This document shows positions 8,833 through 18,120 of a DNA stretch of 62,654 bases, piece after piece. The notes below the pieces were generated by a model. It was not told the DNA's origin. It did no database searches and saw only the letters and a program-made list of their open reading frames with translations. Each line of letters begins with the position of its first letter. Positions within the stretch are counted from its first letter, which is position 1. Origin of the DNA: Ignavibacterium sp. (GTDB lineage: Bacteria; Zixibacteria; MSB-5A5; GN15; PGXB01). The translations under genes were made by a program, and so were the position numbers. Where the stretch lies: the NCBI GenBank assembly GCA_020724775.1, contig DYGG01000015.1, forward strand, positions 1 through 62,654. The letters are read 5' to 3'.

Positions 8833-9399
8833 ATGCAAGAGAAAAGAAAGCATCAGGATGGCGGTCAGGGTGCGAATGCCGCCGTTGCCGCCCGAGCCGG
8901 CAAATATTTGACCTTTCGCCTGGCGGCGGAGGAATACGGACTGGAAATCCTGAAGGTCCGAGAAATCATAGGGTTGATGGATATCACCAAAGTTCCCCGC
9001 ACCCCTAACCATATTCGAGGGGTTATCAACCTGCGGGGCAAGGTCATTCCGGTACTTGACCTGCGCACTAAATTCGGAATGGAGACGACTCCCGACACCG
9101 AAGAAACATGTATCATTGTTGTCGATGTCTCCGCTGCCGATAACTCGCTTTTGATGGGTATCCTGGTGGATGCCGTTTCGGAAGTCCTGGACATCAAAGG
9201 GGAGGAGATTGAAAAATCGCCCGAATTCGGCTGCGATATCGACACCAGTTTTATCCTGGGAATCGGCAAGGTCAAAAGCAGCGTAAAGATTCTTCTTGAT
9301 ATCGACCGCGTTCTGACATCGGCCGACCTGGAGTCGGCGGAAAATATTGCCCGGGAGACCGCCCGGGAAACAATTGCGGCAGGGGAATTGAGAAGTTAA
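8833..9399 (+). CDS. cheW: Chemotaxis coupling protein CheW
   Basis: A 188-residue CheW that links CheA to chemoreceptors in signalling arrays. The core reads KYLTFRLAAEEYGLEILKV, then NHIRGVINLRGKVIPVLDLR, the standard CheW SH3-like signature. The N-terminus is basic and disordered-looking, and the C-terminus has an extra acidic tail of about 25 residues. It follows cheA by 40 nt with a GGGAGAG ribosome binding site. A 212-nt gap to the next gene could hold a second promoter, but I could not identify one. Confidence 0.96.
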   Translation: MQEKRKHQDGGQGANAAVAARAGKYLTFRLAAEEYGLEILKVREIIGLMDITKVPRTPNHIRGVINLRGKVIPVLDLRTKFGMETTPDTEETCIIVVDVSAADNSLLMGILVDAVSEVLDIKGEEIEKSPEFGCDIDTSFILGIGKVKSSVKILLDIDRVLTSADLESAENIARETARETIAAGELRS

Positions 9400-9611
9400 C
9401 ACATTCTCAATCGCCGTATCAATCGATCGCAGATTTTGCATTAAGTATGGGATAGAGTAATAGGCGCAGAATCAGATCGTGACTCAGCATTAAGTAACTC
9501 GAATTGGGGTGGACGAGATATCCCTCTTGGTAGAAAGAGTAGTCACGGGGCACTGACCGGAAATGGAATTGGAGATGGGGCGAACAAATTGCGGCGTTCT
9601 GAGGAATTGAG

Positions 9612-10709
9612 ATGAATGAAATGACCGAGCATTTTCCGGAATTTAAGGGTAACGGTTTTGAACTGCGCGTTTCTGATGACCGTTTGCAGGTGCTCTTGAC
9701 CTGCTCTCATGACGCCTTGTCACGACCGTCCCTGAAAGAGGAAATTCGTAAAGGACTGGCGGAGTTGAAGGTGACGGCTCCCTTACTTGATGATATCTTT
9801 CAACAGGCGCAGGAAGCGGCTCTCGAATGTGTGTCCGATATTACCCGGTTGCCGATTGTGTCCGGAAAAGCGCCGGTTCCGCCGGTCGATGGCATCCTCG
9901 AGTGGACCGATGAATATTTCACGCCCGGTTACTATATCGACCCGATAACTAAACGGATTGATTTCCATCAGAAAGCGGAGCGCCCGGCAGTCACCAAAAA
10001 CCAATTGCTGGTGAAGATGATTAAGCCGGTTCCGGGAGTTGATGGAATCGATGTCTTTGGCACGACCATAAGAGCGCCTCTTCCCCGAGAGGCAGAACTG
10101 CGCGCGGGCGTCAATATTGCCTGGGACGACAGCCTGCAAGGATATCGGGCCCTCTGCTCCGGAAAAGTGAAATTGGTGGGGCGGACGCTTGATGTCGATA
10201 CGGTGCTTCGCATTTCCGGCAATGTTGGGAATGAAACCGGCAATATCAAGCATAACGGACTGGTAACTGTCGGCGGCAATGTCGCGACCTCCATTATTGC
10301 CGGCGTTAATTATGATATTCTCGACCGGCTGCGGTCGGTCGCCGATGATGTAATGAAACTGAAAGAGAAGATCAAGAAACTGACCCCCGTATATAAAAAA
10401 CTCAAGGCTTGTGTGAGCGGCTTAAACGCCGCCCAAAAAGAGAGCCTGATGGAAATGGAATACTACATAAGCGAAGCGGAAACGGAGATTGCCGCGCTGG
10501 AAGAGATGGCAAAAAGCCTGCGGCGCGAGATGTATGCCGGGAAAGATGCCCGTATTACGATTCTGAATATGGTCTATCCGGGAGTGACTCTCCGAGTGCT
10601 CGACTCCCAGATGGCAGTGGAGCAGCCGCTTCTGGGTCCGCTCGCGGCTTATCAGGATAAAATCACAGGGGCACTAACACTGACATCCGAAATCGCAATC
10701 AACTCATGA
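9612..10709 (+). CDS. fapA: FapA/DUF342 family polymer-binding protein, short form
   Basis: A 365-residue DUF342 (FapA) protein. Seen in order: a short N-terminal domain, the conserved GYYIDPITKRIDFHQKAERP segment and GVDGIDVFG near residues 115-155, one short beta-helix stretch (ISGNVGNETGNIKHNGLVTVGGNV), a coiled coil (about 235-300), and a C-terminal beta part. Most family members carry a much longer run of right-handed beta-helix repeats; here it passes directly into the coiled coil. Family members are often found beside flagellar or chemotaxis genes, but their role is poorly defined. It is co-oriented with the che genes and ends 7 nt before cheX. Confidence 0.85.
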   Translation: MNEMTEHFPEFKGNGFELRVSDDRLQVLLTCSHDALSRPSLKEEIRKGLAELKVTAPLLDDIFQQAQEAALECVSDITRLPIVSGKAPVPPVDGILEWTDEYFTPGYYIDPITKRIDFHQKAERPAVTKNQLLVKMIKPVPGVDGIDVFGTTIRAPLPREAELRAGVNIAWDDSLQGYRALCSGKVKLVGRTLDVDTVLRISGNVGNETGNIKHNGLVTVGGNVATSIIAGVNYDILDRLRSVADDVMKLKEKIKKLTPVYKKLKACVSGLNAAQKESLMEMEYYISEAETEIAALEEMAKSLRREMYAGKDARITILNMVYPGVTLRVLDSQMAVEQPLLGPLAAYQDKITGALTLTSEIAINS

Positions 10710-10716
10710 GGAGCCT

Positions 10717-11220
10717 ATGAAAGCAGAAAACATTAATCCCTTTATCCTGTCAGTGACAGAGACTTTCGAGCATATGCTGGATTGCCGGCTGGAGTCGGGA
10801 GCGCCCACCTGTGTTCCCGAGGATAGCAACCAGCCCGATATTATCGGCGTAATTGGCCTCTCCGGCACGGCTCAGGGAATCGTCGCTTTGAAACTTCCGG
10901 TAAACACCGCCCTGGCGGTGGTCGGCAAAATGATTGGCGCCGAACTGCGCAGTGTCGATTCATCGATTATCGACGGCGTCGGGGAACTGGTCAATATTAT
11001 AGCCGGTAACGCCAAAGTCAAATTTGCCGGGCATTCCATCTCCTTGAGTCTTCCCACGGTCGTCCGCGGGGGCATTTACAAGTTGAACAATCTCAGCAAC
11101 ACGGTCTGGCTGACCGTTCCGTTCAAGAGCGAACTGGGCGAATTTGCCGTATCAGTTTGCTTCAAGGCGGAGGTGTCATCACAAAAGGAGGCAACTCATG
11201 CAAGTGTTAGTTGTGGATGA
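10717..11220 (+). CDS. cheX: CheX-type CheY-P phosphatase
   Basis: A 167-residue CheC/CheX/FliY-family phosphatase that removes phosphate from phospho-CheY. The single active-site motif E-x2-N is seen as Glu90 and Asn93 in DGVGELVNIIAGNAK. The family fold is supported by GVIGLSGTAQGIVALKLP near residues 44-61. Having one E-x2-N rather than two fits CheX, not CheC. The 3' end overlaps the start of cheY by 23 nt, so phosphatase and substrate are probably translationally coupled. No CheZ is present. Confidence 0.9.
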   Translation: MKAENINPFILSVTETFEHMLDCRLESGAPTCVPEDSNQPDIIGVIGLSGTAQGIVALKLPVNTALAVVGKMIGAELRSVDSSIIDGVGELVNIIAGNAKVKFAGHSISLSLPTVVRGGIYKLNNLSNTVWLTVPFKSELGEFAVSVCFKAEVSSQKEATHASVSCG

Positions 11221-11569
11221 TTCCCAGATAATGCGCAAGATTATCACGGGCGCTCTCAAAAAACTCGGAGTCAATGATATTCTGGAAGCCTCAAACGGTC
11301 AGGAAGCGGTGGAGATGCTGGGGAAACCGAGCGACATCGGGCTGGTACTGATGGATTGGAATATGCCGACCATGACCGGTATTGAAGCCGTGAAAAAACT
11401 TCGCTCGGACAACGTCAGCATACCGGTGGTTATGGTGACGACGGAGGCGGAGAAAGAAAAAGTGATGGAGGCTATCAAATCCGGCGCCAATGATTATCTG
11501 ATTAAGCCTTTTAATCCCAAAGATATTCAGGGTAAACTGGAAAAATTCCTGCCGGCTCTGAAAGGGTGA
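11198..11569 (+). CDS. cheY: Response regulator CheY (first copy)
   Basis: A 123-residue single-domain receiver. Acidic pair Asp7-Asp8, phospho-acceptor Asp53 in VLMDWNMPTMTG, Thr81 in the VTTEA segment and Lys103 in IKPFNP are all in place. No output domain is fused, so it should work by binding a partner protein. I chose ATG 11198 because AAAGGAGG at 11183-11190 fits it; an upstream in-frame start at 11144 would add 18 residues foreign to the fold. It overlaps cheX. Confidence 0.95.
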   Translation: MQVLVVDDSQIMRKIITGALKKLGVNDILEASNGQEAVEMLGKPSDIGLVLMDWNMPTMTGIEAVKKLRSDNVSIPVVMVTTEAEKEKVMEAIKSGANDYLIKPFNPKDIQGKLEKFLPALKG

Positions 11570-11621
11570 GTTAACCGACGACCAGAAGCGGCATAAGTAG
11601 GAGATAGGTAAAAGTTGAAAT

Positions 11622-12425
11622 ATGAAGACGGCGACATTTGAACAGATTAGAAAAATGGTCTACGACAGGTCGGGAATATGTCTCGGCGATAACAAACTGG
11701 CGCTGGTGCGGGCACGGATTGCCAAGCGGATGCGGGCGCTTAAAATCACCGACTACAGCCGGTATCTTGAGTACATTGTCAGTGATGAGTCCGGCGTTGA
11801 AATCCAGCAGATGCTGGATGCGATTTCAACCAACGTCACCAGCTTCTACCGGGAACCGGCCCATTTCGATTTTTTAGACCAGGTGGTAACGCGCTGGGTA
11901 GAGAAAGGGGCGCGGCAACTCCGGTTCTGGTCGGCGGCTTCATCCACCGGAGAAGAACCGTACACCATGTCAATCGAACTGGCGGAGATCATTGAAGACC
12001 GTCCTGTTGACGTCAAAATTTTAGCCACAGATATTTCTACTAAAGTCATTCGCCAGTCATTGCACGGCTGTTATTCAGTGGATAAAATCGCGCCGGTGCC
12101 GGAGAATCTGCGGCGCAAGTATTTTGTCAGGCAGGGAACAAACGGTAATTCCGACTATGCCGTGGGTGAGAGGCTGCGACAGATGGTGATTTTCAGGCAG
12201 TTTAATCTCTCCTCCTTTCCTTACCCGATACAGGGTCCACTGGATATGATATTCTGTAGCAATGTGATGATTTACTTCGACCGGCAGATACGGGGAAAAA
12301 TGGTGAATGAGTTTTACCGGGTGCTCCGTCCCGAAGGCTACCTGATTGTCGGGCATGCCGAAAGTATAACGGGGATGGCAAAAGGTTTCAAATGCATTAA
12401 ACCGTCAATCTATCTAAAGGAATAA
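11622..12425 (+). CDS. cheR: Chemoreceptor glutamate methyltransferase CheR
   Basis: This 267-residue enzyme methylates glutamates on chemoreceptors using SAM, raising kinase activity in adaptation. It has the N-terminal helical CheR domain, the TNVTSFYREPAHFDFL signature near residues 70-86, the SAM-binding SAASSTGEEPYTMSIELAE segment near 105-123, and IFCSNVMIYFD near 208. Its length is normal and no TPR tail is attached. It is 52 nt behind cheY and 2 nt ahead of cheD, which acts on the same receptor side chains. Confidence 0.97.
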   Translation: MKTATFEQIRKMVYDRSGICLGDNKLALVRARIAKRMRALKITDYSRYLEYIVSDESGVEIQQMLDAISTNVTSFYREPAHFDFLDQVVTRWVEKGARQLRFWSAASSTGEEPYTMSIELAEIIEDRPVDVKILATDISTKVIRQSLHGCYSVDKIAPVPENLRRKYFVRQGTNGNSDYAVGERLRQMVIFRQFNLSSFPYPIQGPLDMIFCSNVMIYFDRQIRGKMVNEFYRVLRPEGYLIVGHAESITGMAKGFKCIKPSIYLKE

Positions 12426-12427
12426 GA

Positions 12428-12907
12428 ATGGGGCTACAGGTTGTCGGCATCTCGGAAATTAAAATATCATACAGCCTCGACGATATTCTGATAACCTACT
12501 CCCTGGGGTCATGCATCGGGGTAACGGCGTACGACCCGGTCATTCGGGTCGGAGGGATGATACATTATATGCTTCCGCTCTCGCAGATTTCGCCGGAAAA
12601 GGCGGCCGGCAAACCGGGCATGTTTGCCGACACCGGCGTGCCTGAACTCTTTCGCGAGATGCTTGCCTGCGGCGCCGCCAAGGAGCGACTGATTGTGAAA
12701 GTAGCGGGTGGAGCCCAATTAATGGACCAGAACAAATTCTTTAATATAGGCGAAAGAAATTTTCTGATTCTGCGAAAGATTCTCTGGAAAAATAATATCC
12801 TGATTAAAGCCAGCGACGTCGGCGGTGTCATTTCACGTACCCTTCGCTTCGAACTGGAAACAGGAAAAGTAACTGTCAAGTCAGTTAAGGGAGAGGTGGA
12901 ACTATGA
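12428..12907 (+). CDS. cheD: Chemoreceptor glutamine deamidase CheD
   Basis: A 159-residue CheD, which deamidates receptor glutamines and in some bacteria stimulates CheC/CheX. The catalytic cysteine is Cys29 in LGSCIGVTAYD and the histidine is His46 in GGMIHYMLP. The later KVAGGAQLMD segment is also typical. It sits between cheR and an HDOD gene, whose ATG overlaps the cheD stop (ATGA). With cheR and cheB it completes a full adaptation set, so methyl-accepting receptors must exist elsewhere in the genome. Confidence 0.95.
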   Translation: MGLQVVGISEIKISYSLDDILITYSLGSCIGVTAYDPVIRVGGMIHYMLPLSQISPEKAAGKPGMFADTGVPELFREMLACGAAKERLIVKVAGGAQLMDQNKFFNIGERNFLILRKILWKNNILIKASDVGGVISRTLRFELETGKVTVKSVKGEVEL

Positions 12908-13785
12908 ATAAGAAAGAACAGATCGTTTCAAAGATATCCTCCTTTCCGACTCTGCCGGTGATGACGCATAGACTTATCAAGGCTCTCAATGACCCGGAGA
13001 ACGCCGCCACGGAAATCGTGCGTATTATTAAGTTCGACCCGGCGCTCACCGCCAATGTGCTCAAAGCGGCCAATTCCTCCTATCTGGGATTTCGCCGCCC
13101 GGCAAACTCACTCTCCGAAGCGACGTTCCGTCTCGGCACCAAGTGGATTTTCCAGATCGCCGTATCGTCGCTCATCTATTCAAACTTGAATCGCCCCGCC
13201 GCCGGTTACGATATGAGCGGTGAAGAACTCTGGCGCCATTCACTGGCGACCGCTTTGATGGCGGAGTCATTGAGCAGTCTCCTCAAAATCCGTGACAGCG
13301 GACTTATATATACCGCGGCCTTGCTCCACGATATGGGCAAAATCGTAATCGGAGAATTTATAGCGGACAGTTTTAAAGATATTCAGCGAATAATCAACGA
13401 AAAAAATATCTCTTTCGAACTTGCTGAAGAGGAAGTTCTGGGTGTCTCGCATACCGAGATTGGGGCGTTGCTTGCCGAATCCTGGCATTTTCCTTCCGTA
13501 ATTGCCGACTGTATCAGGTGGCACCATAATCCCGATTTATACCCTCAAAACGAGCCGGCGTTAGATATCGTGCATATCGCCGACGCCACCTGTCTGATGG
13601 AAGGGATTGGACTGGGTCGCGACGACCTGCAATATCGCCTGAGCGAAAAGGCGGTAACAAGATTGAATCTGAGTAATAATGTTCTCGAGGCAGCCATAAG
13701 TCAGACATTACTCAATCTGGAGGATGTCGAAAATCTGTTTCGCGAGGCATTGCCTGCTGCAAATGTCCGGGAGGTGAAAAAATAA
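12904..13785 (+). CDS. HDOD domain protein
   Basis: A 293-residue protein made almost entirely of an HDOD domain. Typical features are FPTLPVMTHRLIKALNDPE at the N-terminus, IIKFDPALTANVLKAANSS, and the HD-derived segment AALLHDMGKIVIGEF. HDOD proteins are regulatory relatives of HD phosphohydrolases and often act with two-component or cyclic-nucleotide systems without enzymatic activity of their own. It overlaps cheD by 4 nt and its stop overlaps the next cheY start (TAATG). That placement ties it to the chemosensory pathway as a possible output or scaffold. No cyclic-di-GMP hydrolase motif (HD-GYP) is present. Confidence 0.92.
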   Translation: MNKKEQIVSKISSFPTLPVMTHRLIKALNDPENAATEIVRIIKFDPALTANVLKAANSSYLGFRRPANSLSEATFRLGTKWIFQIAVSSLIYSNLNRPAAGYDMSGEELWRHSLATALMAESLSSLLKIRDSGLIYTAALLHDMGKIVIGEFIADSFKDIQRIINEKNISFELAEEEVLGVSHTEIGALLAESWHFPSVIADCIRWHHNPDLYPQNEPALDIVHIADATCLMEGIGLGRDDLQYRLSEKAVTRLNLSNNVLEAAISQTLLNLEDVENLFREALPAANVREVKK

Positions 13786-14163
13786 TGGCTTACAATATAC
13801 TGATTGTCGATGATTCCTCAACCATCCGCGCGGTTCTGGTGAAGATTTTGAAGATGACTAAACTGAATATAGGACAGATTCACGAAGCCGCCGACGGACG
13901 GGAGGCGCTGGTCACCTTGCAGAACAACTGGATCGACCTGGTCCTTTCGGATATCAATATGCCGGTGATGTCCGGGGTAGAACTTATCAATTTGATGTCC
14001 CAAGACCCGCTCTTGAAGGAAATCCCGGTGGTTGTGATATCGACCGACGGCAGCAGTGCCCGGATTAAAGATTTGAAAAAGAAAGGAGTCAAGGAATATA
14101 TTCGGAAGCCATTCACCCCGGAAACAATTGGCGGCATAATAGATAAAATTATGGGAGGCACAG

Positions 14164-14177
<14 letters not shown>
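13785..14177 (+). CDS. Response regulator, CheY-like (second copy)
   Basis: A 130-residue receiver domain with acidic residues Asp9-Asp10, phospho-acceptor Asp56 in VLSDINMPVMSG and Lys108 in IRKPFTPE. It has diverged clearly from the first CheY and has no output domain. Its start overlaps the HDOD stop by one base, and its end overlaps the next CheX-like gene by 14 nt. The arrangement repeats the receiver-plus-phosphatase pairing seen earlier in the operon. Confidence 0.93.
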
Positions 14178-15652
<1,475 letters not shown>

Positions 15653-15665
15653 ACGGTGAAGCGAC

Positions 15666-15691
15666 AAAAAAAAGGCGGCGTCACGGCCGCC
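15666..15691. terminator. Bidirectional terminator between cheB and a small minus-strand gene
   Basis: GGCGGC (15674-15679) pairs with GCCGCC (15686-15691) around a 6-nt loop. The eight A's at 15666-15673 become a U-tract on the minus strand, so it is a strong terminator for the minus-strand small gene and a weaker one for cheB. Confidence 0.75.
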
Positions 15692-15713
15692 CTTTCAAGG
15701 AAACTCTCCCCTC

Positions 15714-15833
15714 TTACTTGTGAAGATAACAGTACTTCGCCGGCGGCGAAACCAGCCGCTTGCACTGTTTGCCGTCGCGCGTCTTCGCCACGCAACGCAC
15801 CTTTCTGACCGCTTTCTTCATCTTCTTTGCCAT
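15714..15833 (-). CDS. 39-residue basic zinc-knuckle-like protein
   Basis: A very small gene with strong support: ATG at 15833 behind a near-perfect AGGAGG ribosome binding site (plus-strand 15840-15846 region) and a terminator just past its stop. The protein is lysine/arginine rich at the N-terminus and then has Cys14, Cys24, Cys35 and His38 in the pattern C-x9-C-x10-C-x2-H, with a TRDGKQCKR core and a YCYLHK end. This resembles the small putative zinc-binding motif 'C-x-T-x2-G-x2-C...YC-x2-H' found in many short hypothetical proteins. The function is unknown; nucleic-acid binding is only a guess from the charge. Confidence 0.8.
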   Translation of the reverse strand: MAKKMKKAVRKVRCVAKTRDGKQCKRLVSPPAKYCYLHK

Positions 15834-16137
15834 GATGGTTCCTCCTGAAGAACGGTTTTTGGCTCGCCCCGGAGCGCCGGGGACAGTGATACTGATTATA
15901 TCAGTAGTTTGATAATGTCATAGTATACCTTAATGCCGTTCCTGTCAACTAAAATCATGCATCGCGTCAGTCTCTTTATCAATATTGTCCCAGTCGCCGT
16001 TAAAACGGTGGTCGGAAACCCGGGTCAACCTCCCGGCGGCTCTTTCAAAAATTTGGGCTTGACTTCGCCACCAACCGGCGATACTCTTCGTAATAATCTT
16101 ATTTGGGAAGATATCAATATTATAGACGGAGGCGTCA
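15834..16137. other. Divergent intergenic region with hairpin
   Basis: The region separates the small minus-strand gene from fumC. A GC-rich hairpin (CCCCGG AGCG CCGGGG, 15867-15882) lies in the presumed 5' leader of the small gene. A TTGACT at 16059-16064 could be the fumC -35 box, but the -10 at the right distance (TACTCT) is poor. I see no gene in it. Confidence 0.45.
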
Positions 16138-17532
16138 ATGTCGGACTTTCGAATAGAGACAGATACTTTAGGAGAAGTTAAAGTTCCCGCTGATGCTTAT
16201 TACGGAGCGCAGACACAGCGGGCCGTACGGAATTTCCCGATAAGCGGCCTGCGGCTCCAGCCGGAGTTTATCAAGGCACAGGGGATAATCAAATACGCCG
16301 CGGTGAAAGCGAATATGGAAACCGGCGCGCTGGATAAGAAAATCGGCGCCGCCATTGTTGCCGCTTCCGAAGAAGTAATCTCCGGCAAACTTAACGGACA
16401 ATTCGTGGTGGATGCTTTCCAGGCCGGAGCCGGCACCTCCCAGAATATGAATGCCAATGAAGTCATTGCCAACCGCGCTACCGAAATACTGGGAGGCAAG
16501 CGGGGTGAATACAAACTTGTACATCCTAATGACCATGTCAATATGGCGCAGTCAACCAATGATACCATTCATGTCGCGATTCATATCGCCGCCGTCAGCG
16601 AGACATACCGCCGACTCTTTCCGACAATTGATAACCTCCACGGTGCTCTTGAAGCGAAGGCGAAAGAATTTGACCATATAATCAAATGCGGGCGGACCCA
16701 TCTTCAGGATGCCGTCCCGATTCGCCTGGGGCAGGAATTTTCCGGTTATGCGGCAATGATAGCCAACGACCGGAAACGAATCGAGCAGGCCCTTGACGGT
16801 CTTAAAGAACTGGTCATCGGCGGCACGGCGGTCGGCACCGGACTGAATGCCCCCAAAGGGTATAAGAAGTCTGTGGTCAAATATATCAATGAAAAAGCCG
16901 GGCATGAATTTCGAAACGCCGCCAATATGTTCGAGGCGATGCAGAGTTTCGATGCCGTGGTATTTTATGCCGGCGCCCTGAGAACGCTGATTTCCAGTTT
17001 GAAGAAAATTGCTGATGATATTCGTCTCCTCGGCTCCGGTCCGCTCACCGGTTTCAATGAGATTCAACTGCCGGCGGTTCAGCCCGGGTCGTCGATTATG
17101 CCGGGGAAAGTCAACCCGGTGATGGCGGAAATGCTCAATATGATTTGCTCCCACGCCATGGGGAATGACGCTTGCATTGTCCATGCCTCACAGGGGGGAC
17201 AATTGGAACTCAATGTCATGATGCCGGTAATTGCCTATAATCTGATTCAGGAAATACAAATCCTTTCGGGCGGCATGAATGCCTTTGCCGACAACTGCAT
17301 CGGGGGGCTGGGCGCCAATGAGGAAATCTGCCGTCAGTATGCCGAAAAGAGCGCCGCGCTGGCGACCGCACTCAATCCGATAATCGGGTATCATCATGCC
17401 GCCAAACTGGCGCAACAGGCTTTCAAAGAAAATCGCACCGTGCGTGAACTGGCTCTCGAACAAAAAGTGGCAGATGAGGCTACTCTGGATAAGGCGCTCG
17501 ACTTGCGGCGGATGACAGAAAGTCCGGAATGA
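16138..17532 (+). CDS. fumC: Fumarate hydratase class II
   Basis: A 464-residue member of the fumarase/aspartase superfamily, which would interconvert fumarate and malate in the TCA cycle. Seen: AFQAGAGTSQNMNANEV, VHPNDHVNMAQSTNDTIH, GRTHLQDAVPIRLGQEF and the signature GSSIMPGKVNP. GKVNP and the THLQDA segment favour fumarase. Some positions (NPNDHVN-like, STND) are also aspartase-like, so aspartate ammonia-lyase is the alternative. A GGAGG ribosome binding site lies 7 nt upstream of the start. With maeB in the same window it provides malate for NADPH production. Confidence 0.88.
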   Translation: MSDFRIETDTLGEVKVPADAYYGAQTQRAVRNFPISGLRLQPEFIKAQGIIKYAAVKANMETGALDKKIGAAIVAASEEVISGKLNGQFVVDAFQAGAGTSQNMNANEVIANRATEILGGKRGEYKLVHPNDHVNMAQSTNDTIHVAIHIAAVSETYRRLFPTIDNLHGALEAKAKEFDHIIKCGRTHLQDAVPIRLGQEFSGYAAMIANDRKRIEQALDGLKELVIGGTAVGTGLNAPKGYKKSVVKYINEKAGHEFRNAANMFEAMQSFDAVVFYAGALRTLISSLKKIADDIRLLGSGPLTGFNEIQLPAVQPGSSIMPGKVNPVMAEMLNMICSHAMGNDACIVHASQGGQLELNVMMPVIAYNLIQEIQILSGGMNAFADNCIGGLGANEEICRQYAEKSAALATALNPIIGYHHAAKLAQQAFKENRTVRELALEQKVADEATLDKALDLRRMTESPE

Positions 17533-17540
17533 AAAATTAA

Positions 17541-17567
17541 AGGTCAGGTCCCGAAAGAACCTGACCT
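17541..17567. terminator. Hairpin behind fumC
   Basis: AGGTCAGGT (17541-17549) pairs perfectly with ACCTGACCT (17559-17567) around the loop CCCGAAAGA. There is no U-tract. The loop and the CTTTGTC sequence shortly downstream recall the elements at 11-53 and 35441-35470. It may serve both fumC and the convergent minus-strand gene. Confidence 0.55.
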
Positions 17568-17623
17568 CACGCCGCTTTGTCGTTCAACAATCAGGCCGAC
17601 TTATACAAGAATCAAAGATTTGC

Positions 17624-17998
17624 TTACCGCGCTACCGGAGTCGTCGTCTCGGAGCGGTGGCTGATGCTCTTGCGCACCCATTCCGATGTCCATCGGGTGT
17701 TTTCTTCAATTGCCAGGAAAACTTTAATCGCTTCCGCAAACGCCAGCATAAACAGCACCGTTATGGCGCCGGTGAGAGCCATAAAGAGCACCCAGAGCAC
17801 TCCCAGGGAACCGTAGAAGGTGAGAAGTTGCGAGGTCAGAAGTGAAATCGTTCCGAACGCGAAGGCGACTCCTGTTATCACGGCGACAATGGTAATGATT
17901 ATTGAAAATGTCCTTAAGGCTTTGAAGCGGGTGTCCCAACTGCTTCTGACGGCAATCCTATTTTCCAAATTGCTGCTATCGTTAAATTCCGGTGACAT
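17624..17998 (-). CDS. Small two-helix membrane protein of unknown function
   Basis: A 124-residue protein with a short polar N-terminus, two hydrophobic helices (about residues 28-52 and 60-88) and a polar C-terminal tail. I chose the start at 17998 because CGGAGGT precedes it by a few bases; a longer frame from 18070 has no such signal. The helix-turn-helix-in-membrane layout resembles DUF4282-like small membrane proteins, but I cannot assign a family. It stands alone between fumC (convergent) and the SpoIIE-type phosphatase (same strand, upstream). Confidence 0.75.
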   Translation of the reverse strand: MSPEFNDSSNLENRIAVRSSWDTRFKALRTFSIIITIVAVITGVAFAFGTISLLTSQLLTFYGSLGVLWVLFMALTGAITVLFMLAFAEAIKVFLAIEENTRWTSEWVRKSISHRSETTTPVAR

Positions 17999-18120
17999 AG
18001 TACCTCCGAAAGGTTGATAATTGTCCGGGATTGACTGGTATGTACTATTATCGGCTGATTTTAGCGGCAAAATGAATTGATAGAACCTGGCAGAAGGTGC
18101 CAGCCGGGGATTAATCTGGC

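Noticed and set aside
9400-9611. Sigma28 or sigma54 promoter between cheW and fapA
   Set aside because: No TGGCAC-N5-TTGC or flagellar consensus is visible. A repeated GCATTAAGTA (near 9439 and 9489) is too short to interpret.
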